From Salinivibrio costicola subsp. costicola ATCC 33508 = LMG 11651 (lineage in GTDB: Bacteria > Pseudomonadota > Gammaproteobacteria > Enterobacterales > Vibrionaceae), in NCBI GenBank assembly GCA_000565345.1, contig AQOF01000017.1, positions 1 to 42,436 of the forward strand: 42,436 nt of DNA. The letters run 5' to 3'. A program made the position numbers and the translations under genes. This document shows positions 37,101 to 42,436 of this stretch, piece after piece. The notes beneath the pieces are model-generated. The model had not been told where the DNA came from and made no database searches. It was given only the letters and a program-made list of their open reading frames with translations. Position 1 is the stretch's first letter, and the number at the start of each line of letters is the position of its first letter.

Positions 37101-37415
37101 ATGTCGCAATCGCCTGCATTCTCTGGTTGGCAAGATGTTATTTCTTTAGTGCGTTTAGCAGGAAAAGACGATAACGATGATGCATTACTGACAGCACTAC
37201 TGACGCCTGATGAGCGAGATACTCTGGTCGCTCGGATCAATATCTTGCATGAATTATTAGAAGGCAGAATGAGTCAGCGCCAGCTCAGTCAGTTACTTGG
37301 GGTAGGGATCGCGACCGTGACCCGAGGCTCTAACGAATTAAAGCGGATGGATGAGGATACCAAAATTTGGCTCGCCGACTTGCTCAAGCGCGAGGCGGAG
37401 CAAACCCGCTCTTGA
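37101..37415 (+). CDS. trpR: Trp operon repressor
   Basis: A 104-residue tryptophan-binding repressor. The helix-turn-helix QRQLSQLLGVGIATVTRGSNELK and the corepressor region LLTPDERDTLVARINILHELLEG are clear. The start is ATG 37101 after AGAGGA; the frame is also open from 37056, but those 15 residues are not part of the family. It is 41 bases after slt. No operator was recognised in the short gap. Confidence 0.94.
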   Translation: MSQSPAFSGWQDVISLVRLAGKDDNDDALLTALLTPDERDTLVARINILHELLEGRMSQRQLSQLLGVGIATVTRGSNELKRMDEDTKIWLADLLKREAEQTRS

Positions 37416-37432
37416 TCCCCTGTCTATCAAAC

Positions 37433-37460
37433 AAAAACGGAGCCCACGGGCTCCGTTTTT
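37433..37460. terminator. Bidirectional terminator between trpR and yjjX
   Basis: AAAAACGGAGCCC and GGGCTCCGTTTTT form a perfect 13-bp inverted repeat between convergent genes, with A and T runs on either side. Confidence 0.9.
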
Positions 37461-37486
37461 AGTGCTGTTTTTTTAGCGCCGGGTTT

Positions 37487-38002
37487 TTAGCGATAAAGGT
37501 GTGGATGCATAAACGGGATCAGTGCCATGATCAAAGCTTGATGATACACGCTTGATCGCGTTAATCGGTGTCCGGTAAGCATACCGATGGCGCCCCCTTT
37601 TTGTTTTACATTTTGCTGGCTAAACATTCGATCCATCACATCACTGAGCTCCTCGCCTTGATGCAATGCCTTGAGCGCGTCTGGTGGAAGGGGAAGTGAC
37701 GCTGAGCGTGCTTCGCCGTGCGCGTCGTCTTTTGCTATGATCATCCAAGCAAAGGTATGTTGGCCATCCAAGCCGGCTTCTATCCCCACATAATAATCGC
37801 CTTGATAACGTCCTTGTGCATGCCGAACCCGATTGCATGCGCCTGAATAGGTTTCTTTCTCTGTCATGGGTTGGTCGGCGACATCACTGGGTACGGACAC
37901 GCCGGTAAACGTGAAGTCGGTATTGGGAAAAACGTCATAAAATGCTGCTTTAACGGCAGAAATCTTGGCAGGGTTTTGTGAGGTAACGATTACGTGGGTC
38001 AT
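37487..38002 (-). CDS. yjjX: Inosine/xanthosine triphosphatase YjjX
   Basis: A 171-residue house-cleaning NTPase that hydrolyses ITP/XTP. Family marks are TSQNPAKISAVKAAF at the N-terminus, GVSVPSDVADQPMTEKETYSGACNR, GIEAGLDG and QKGGAIGMLTGHRLTRSSVYHQALIMAL. It is convergent to trpR, as in E. coli. Its ATG is five bases after the stop of the fatty-acid-hydroxylase-family gene on the same strand, so they form one unit. Confidence 0.93.
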   Translation of the reverse strand: MTHVIVTSQNPAKISAVKAAFYDVFPNTDFTFTGVSVPSDVADQPMTEKETYSGACNRVRHAQGRYQGDYYVGIEAGLDGQHTFAWMIIAKDDAHGEARSASLPLPPDALKALHQGEELSDVMDRMFSQQNVKQKGGAIGMLTGHRLTRSSVYHQALIMALIPFMHPHLYR

Positions 38003-38007
38003 ACGCC

Positions 38008-38847
38008 CTAGCGCTCCTTATCATGTTGGTAGGCGCGCTGCAGTATACGCCAGCGTAAAGGTAAGCGCAGCATGCCTGTTATGCGACTCGCATCATTGGC
38101 TTGCGCCACTTCATTTAAGCCAATTCGCATTCCCTGATGCCCTTTGCGAGGCTGAGCAACATAGGTATTAAACCAGCGATCCCAGCAAGACAAATTAAAG
38201 CCATAGTTGGCATTGCACTCATGAAAGCGGGTGGAATGATGAACGCGATGCATGTCGGGCGTGACGACGATACGGCGCAGCCAGTCATCGAGACGCAGCG
38301 GTAAACGGACGTTGCTGTGGTTAAACATCGCCATGCTGCTTAATACGGTTTCAAACAGAATCACGCCTAAAACAGGGGCACCTAATAAGGCTACCAGTGC
38401 ACATTTTATCGCCATTGAAAGCCAGATTTCGACGGTGTGAAAGCGCGCGCCAGTGGTGACATCAATATCCATGTCGGCATGATGAACCAAGTGTAATCGC
38501 CATAACCAAGGGATCTCATGGAACAGCTTGTGTTGATACCAAATCGCCAAATCCATGACAATTAGCGTGAGGACTACCGTTGCCCAAAGCGGCAAAGAGA
38601 GCTGATTAAGCAGTCCCCACCCTGATTCATCGACAAGGCTGGCAACACCAACGGCTGAAAGCGGTGCCAGTAGTCGAAGCGTTAGCGTATTAAATGCGGT
38701 GAGCGCAATATTGCCCCGCCAGCGTTCACGTCGAGTACGGGTTAACTGACGTTTGGGCCATTGCCACTCGGCGACCAGCATGATCACGAGTACGAGCACG
38801 AATAGACCAAGTCGAAATCCCGCTTCATGTGTTTCAATCCAGTTCAT
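38008..38847 (-). CDS. Sterol desaturase / fatty acid hydroxylase family protein
   Basis: A 279-residue integral membrane di-iron oxygenase. There are four or five hydrophobic helices and three histidine boxes: QHKLFHE (about residue 105), HLVHHAD (about 119) and HRVHHST (about 200). Substrate is unknown; bacterial members act on fatty acids, carotenoids or lipid head groups. Co-directional with yjjX (five-base gap), which is an unusual partner. The gene is intact. Confidence 0.88.
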   Translation of the reverse strand: MNWIETHEAGFRLGLFVLVLVIMLVAEWQWPKRQLTRTRRERWRGNIALTAFNTLTLRLLAPLSAVGVASLVDESGWGLLNQLSLPLWATVVLTLIVMDLAIWYQHKLFHEIPWLWRLHLVHHADMDIDVTTGARFHTVEIWLSMAIKCALVALLGAPVLGVILFETVLSSMAMFNHSNVRLPLRLDDWLRRIVVTPDMHRVHHSTRFHECNANYGFNLSCWDRWFNTYVAQPRKGHQGMRIGLNEVAQANDASRITGMLRLPLRWRILQRAYQHDKER

Positions 38848-39117
38848 TATCGCTCCTTGTTCGCCTTTATATTACGCGAAAAGCAGATAATACGTTTAGT
38901 CAAACAGCAAAAATTGCCGAGTGAGTGACGATAGTACCGCTCTCCAAGCGAGGTATTAATCGCATCCAACCAACGATTTTGTTACTAGATATTCCAGAAT
39001 GTTCATAACTTTTACATGAGCTAAACGCCTCATCTTGCTATGATTTGCCGCCATTAAACCCCAATAAACTAGACAAAACATCAGCATGTAGACCCGTCTG
39101 CAGCGAGGGAAAAAACG
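38848..39117. other. Intergenic region between the hydroxylase-family gene and the symporter
   Basis: 270 bases, divergent. A GAGGGA RBS precedes the symporter ATG. A small inverted repeat, ATGAG-N8-CTCAT, lies near 39015-39035. No good promoter pair was recognised. Confidence 0.4.
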
Positions 39118-40190
39118 ATGTGGAAAAAAGTTAAACATTCTTTACCATTGCAAATTGCATTGGCAGCAGCACTGGCTTGGCTGGTGGGGACTGTATTTGG
39201 TCCCATAGAAAATGCGGAGCAGACCACTTGGTATCCATTGCTCATGTTGGCCAAAGTCAGTTATATCGGTTTACTGAAAGCCGTCGTCGGCGTGATGGTG
39301 TTGCTCTCGCTGCTGGAAGGGATCAGTAATATTGGCAACGTTGTCCGCTTAAAACGTCTCGGTGGTGCCACCCTTTTGTTCTACGGTTTTACCACCACCA
39401 TAGCGATTATTCTGGGACTTGGCGCAGCGTTACTGATGCCAGAGTGGCAAACGCTTAACAGTGCGCCACCGGTGGATGAGAGCATCAGCTTTATCAATCA
39501 AGATGCGGCAGGAGCTGGCGCGATTGCCACCAAGCTTTTTAACATGGCGTTAGTGAATCCCGTTGAGGCGCTAAGCAGTGGTAATCTACTTGCGATTGTC
39601 GTTTTCACCATTTTGTTTGGTATTTCACTGATTGTAGCTTTGCCGGAAAAACACCCGCTATTTGATACCATTCGTGGTTTAAACCAAGGTATTAACACGC
39701 TGGTGGCCGGAATCATCAAACTGGCGCCGTTCGCCGTTTTTGCGATTGTCTTTCAGTTTTCGCATCAAGGCGACAATGACTTATTTGGTCAGCTTGTTTA
39801 GCTTCGTCGGCTTTAGTGTTTGCTCTGACGATGGTACATGGCGTCATTGTATTGCCTTTGGGGGCGGTGATGAACATGGATGGCACCGCGCTGTTTGAAG
39901 GGATTGCTGCCGTGTTCCTTGCGCAATTGTTCGGGATTGATTTGTCTACGACCGGTATTGTGATGATCTTCATTATGGCGATGGTGTCGTCGGTGGGCGC
40001 GCCAGGGATGCCATCGGGCTCGATGTCTGGGATGCAGTTGGTGCTGCTGGCAGCGGGGATCCCGCTTGAAGCCATCGCTATCTTGCTGATCATTGAGCGC
40101 CCGCTTGATACGTTCCGTACCGCAGTCAACGTGCAAGGTGATCTGATTGGCGCCACGGTTATCGATAAATGGCAAAAGCGTGTAGGTTAA
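39118..40190 (+). CDS. Dicarboxylate/amino acid:cation symporter, SLC1/DAACS family (one frame break)
   Basis: Sodium- or proton-coupled importer, 357 residues when repaired, somewhat short for the family. It has N-terminal hydrophobic helices, then LLKAVVGVMVLLSLLEGISN. The re-entrant/TM7 block has the diagnostic NMDGT (GAVMNMDGTALFEGIAAVFL), followed by MVSSVGAPGMPSGSMSGMQLVL. The frame is lost near 39799: TTT to TTTT restores GQLVLASSALVFALTMVHGVIVLP. Without it the substrate-binding half is lost. It is convergent with the racemase/DUF1611 pair, so a shared amino-acid substrate is plausible but unproven. Confidence 0.87.
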
Positions 40191-40235
40191 TCTTGCTGTT
40201 ACCCGCTTAAGAACAGGATGCGATGAAGCTAGCGG

Positions 40236-41293
40236 CTATCGATAAACTTTATCGACAAACTCGGACGTCATGGCTGAAAGAAAAGCACTATAGTCCAACC
40301 CAAATGTGACGGTTTCACCGACCGCTAGCATTTTTTCTGGTGTCTCAACCATTAAATGATCACTGCATGATGAAACGATTGTCATGCCGCTGGGAGGATG
40401 TAATCCGTCAATACATACATCCTGTCGGCCTAAGGCAAGAATGGCCTGGTTGACCTGACCTCTATTTTGTAGGCTGATGGTTTCACCAAAGGCATTAACG
40501 CCTCGTTTTCCCCATGGATATGAGGTTTTTGGCTCGACTCTATGACCTCGGCTGTTAATGTGATCGCTGTGGATGATAAGCCCGATATTTGTGGCTGATT
40601 TTTTGGGACTAGGCCTAAAAATATTGCTTCGCCAAGCCGTAAATGGTTAATACGGGTTTGGCCTTGATGGGCTAGTACCCAATTGATCGAGCCCGAGTTA
40701 CCGCCCGAAATGATGTCTAGCCTTATCGAAAACGTCGTCTCGATGTGTTCAGCAAGATCCGATAAAAGCTGCATATTGATATCGTCTGGCTCAACACCGT
40801 AGCGGCAGGTTAAATTCGTACCTATGCCTTTGAGTGTAATGTTGGGCAGTTTAATGACATCGTTGATCAGATTAATAAGGTTGTCGGGCATGACACCTTC
40901 TCTTAAATCTCCCAGCTCAACCATAATGATGATCTGGTGAATACGATTACATCGCCCAGCGGCGTCAGAGAGTTTTTGGATCACGGTAATTTCAGTATTC
41001 AGACTGATATCGCAGTCAATGACGACGCGCTCTATTTGGCTTAGCATCGGGGAACGTATTAATAGAGTGGGTACCGTGACACCTGCCTCTCTCATCCGTT
41101 TTATATTATCTACTCTTGAGTCAGCGAGCATCGTTGCGCCGGCATTAATGAGCGTATTGGCAATGATAGGGTGGCCCAAACAGCTTTTGGTCACGGGAGT
41201 GACAGTCACGCCTTTTAAAGTCAGTTGTTCAATCAGCCGTTGGGTGTTGAGGGATATTTTAGCGCAATCGAGTTCTATTTTTGGGTAGCTCAC
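40236..41293 (-). CDS. Alanine/ornithine racemase-like PLP enzyme (one frame break)
   Basis: Fold-type III PLP racemase of the alanine/ornithine racemase (Orr/YhfX-like) group, 352 residues when repaired. The PLP lysine is in TPVTKSCLGHP (about residue 36), and the barrel includes VELGDLREGVMP and SGGNSGSINW. The frame is lost near 40516: CC should be CCC, giving HIPWGKRGVNAFGETISLQNRG and a C-terminal domain ending at the TAG 40236-40238. Unrepaired, the protein stops at 40430. Its ATG overlaps the stop of the DUF1611 gene (ATGA). Racemisation of an amino acid is likely; the substrate is unknown. Confidence 0.85.
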
Positions 41294-42201
41294 TGCTTTG
41301 CTTCAATTTTATCTTCTAGCAGTGGGAACGCTGAAAGTAGGATCTGTACTAATTGCTCTTTCGGTTGCGATAAGGGATCGGTGACCGGGAGTTTAAGTTC
41401 ATGTGTATACGCATTGATATAAGATAAAGTCTCTCCCATCGACATCCCCTCGTGGTTGAGAGTGATCCCAATGACATGCGTATTGGCAAATGTTTCGATC
41501 AGGTTAATTTCGCTTGCGAGCGTCGGTATCGCCATGTTGGGAAAATCGACACGATACAGGCGTTTCGGTGCATGCTGTAAGATAACTGCGGTCGGGCAAC
41601 TTCCTCGCAGTATGAATGAGCTCGTGGAAAAGGCTGGATGACTCAGAGCACCTTGGCCTTCCACTAAAATAATATCTGGGTTTTCCTGGGTGTAGGCATC
41701 GACGATCACGGCCTCTAATTCGCCAGCACAAAATTGAGAAGGAACAGCATCGAGTGCCACACAATAACGTTCACCCTGAATAATACCGGTTTGTCCGGTG
41801 GCGATCATGACGACGTTTAACCCTAGCTTTCTGAGCTCTTGAGCCAATATTGTCGTAGTGGTCCGTTTCCCGAGCGCACAATCTGTTCCCAAAATAGCGA
41901 CAATGGGACAGGTCACACTATGGACTTGCCCAGTAAATGTTTTTAACGCCTCTTTTTTCTTTGGTTTGCGAATATCCAGTATGTGGACGTTGTTCTTCTT
42001 GCTCGCATCAACAAAAATGGCATCGTCATTGAGAAATTCATGTAAACCATTAACGATATTGAGCCGTTTTGACATGGCGTCGAGGATGACATTTTTATCT
42101 AAATCAGACAGTAAGCCTGTGGACGGCGCGACACCAAAAATAAAATAATCTGGTCGTGTAGACTCATGATGTAAAGCCTCTTCGAGGCAGGGCGAGCGCA
42201 T
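41290..42201 (-). pseudogene. DUF1611 P-loop protein, 5' truncated by ISAs1 element
   Basis: 303 codons are left of a roughly 340-residue or longer family. The remaining part shows LEEALHH-RPDYFIFGVAPSTGLL at the start of the middle domain and a P-loop domain with GTDCALGKRTT (Walker A-like) and IILVEGQGALSHP. The first 40-70 residues (the N-terminal nucleotide-binding-like strand region) are missing. The apparent ATG at 42201 lies inside the IS end, so the native sequence begins near 42187. A DUF1611 protein, DgcN, acts in D-glutamate catabolism in some marine bacteria. Coupling to a racemase gene by ATGA overlap fits amino-acid stereochemistry, but specificity is not readable. Whether the remnant is expressed is unknown. 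Confidence 0.75.
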
Positions 42202-42436
42202 GAGTGTTCATTTTTCAACCATCGCCGGTATGCCTGCGGCTAAAACCTTCTCTAAGAAGCTGGGGTTCATGAGACAGCGCTTCTGTTTGGCCACCAAGCT
42301 TATCTTGGTCGGCTCAGCCCGCACCATGTTTGAGGCCATGTGTCGCAGACAGGCAAAGTTCGCGGCCCCATTGTCTTTATAAATTTGGCAGGCGTCTTCA
42401 CCCATGCTGACATCTAACACCCAGTGCATGGCTTCA
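42188..42436 (-). mobile_element. ISAs1-family element, right part (runs off the window)
   Basis: The element contains the transposase C-terminus and its 3' flank. CAGGGCGAGCGCATG beginning at 42188 is the candidate terminal inverted repeat, placed exactly where the DUF1611 reading frame becomes atypical. The other end is not in the window, so repeat and target duplication cannot be confirmed. Confidence 0.65.
42208..42436 (-). CDS. ISAs1-family transposase, C-terminal part
   Basis: The frame is open from the window edge to a TGA at 42208-42210. The sequence EAMHWVLDVSMGEDACQIY followed by NFACLRHMASNMVRAEPTKIS is the conserved C-terminal region (LHWVLDV-F-ED) of ISAs1/H-repeat transposases. 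The catalytic core is outside the window. Confidence 0.85.
   Translation of the reverse strand, partial: EAMHWVLDVSMGEDACQIYKDNGAANFACLRHMASNMVRAEPTKISLVAKQKRCLMNPSFLEKVLAAGIPAMVEK

Noticed and set aside
5044-41293. Programmed ribosomal frameshifting as the cause of the many breaks
   Set aside because: The sites share no slippery heptamer or stimulatory structure and occur in genes not known for recoding.
1-42436. CRISPR arrays, tRNA or rRNA genes
   Set aside because: No regularly spaced direct repeats and no cloverleaf or rRNA-like stretches were seen; the only tandem repeat is the 3 x 16 bp array after nupC.

Overview
The window looks like a chromosomal contig from a member of the Vibrionaceae (Gammaproteobacteria) with roughly balanced base composition. 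The reasons are the protein sequences themselves and gene neighbourhoods typical of that family: holD-rimI near a GGDEF/EAL gene and prfC-tatD, nupC next to a deo operon, ahpA/serB with a large two-PilZ protein and radA, and ettA/slt/trpR/yjjX. A halophilic genus such as Salinivibrio is possible, but I cannot fix the genus by reading alone. Both ends fall in insertion sequences: the 5' part of an IS630-family transposase on the left and the 3' end of an ISAs1-family transposase on the right. This is how draft contigs usually end.

Layout. 1-182: IS630 end joined to the 3' part of a giant RTX adhesin gene. 168-10439: a biofilm-adhesin and type I secretion locus (adhesin C-terminus with VWA and RTX repeats, LapB-like ABC exporter, LapC-like membrane fusion protein, LapE/TolC-like outer-membrane factor, OmpA lipoprotein, LapD-like c-di-GMP receptor). 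10442-11706 (minus): rimI, holD and an unassigned small gene. 12040-14138: a PAS-GGDEF-EAL enzyme. 14218-17312 (minus): nlpI and pnp, with a large pnp leader hairpin. 17729-20244: prfC and a TatD-family nuclease. 20455-25871: nucleoside uptake and deoxyribonucleoside catabolism (nupC, a XapX-type small membrane protein, deoC, deoA, deoB; no deoD). 25968-31521: ahpA-like, serB, an unknown gene, a two-PilZ protein and radA. 31537-32969 (minus): an M23 peptidase behind a small PilZ gene. 33179-38847: ettA, slt, trpR, yjjX and a fatty-acid hydroxylase family gene. 39118-42201: an SLC1-type symporter, then an alanine/ornithine-racemase-like gene translationally coupled to a DUF1611 P-loop gene whose 5' end is cut off by the ISAs1 element.

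The strongest window-wide signal is a systematic set of frame breaks. At least ten sites, in nine otherwise well conserved genes, lose the reading frame by exactly one missing base, most often explained by one base lost from a short homopolymer. lapB also carries a compensated +1/-1 pair. Housekeeping genes such as radA, deoB and slt are affected. The simplest reading is uncorrected sequencing error rather than decay, so I annotate these genes at full length with the break noted.

Functionally, the left third is a c-di-GMP-controlled adhesion module. With the GGDEF/EAL protein and two PilZ proteins, four c-di-GMP-related proteins occur within 25 kb. The middle is nucleoside salvage and RNA/translation housekeeping. 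The right end is an amino-acid uptake and racemisation cassette. I did not find a convincing wholly new system. The best leads are the coupled DUF1611-racemase cassette, the adhesin locus without an adjacent lapG, the structured pnp leader without rpsO upstream, and the deoC leader with mutually exclusive hairpins.
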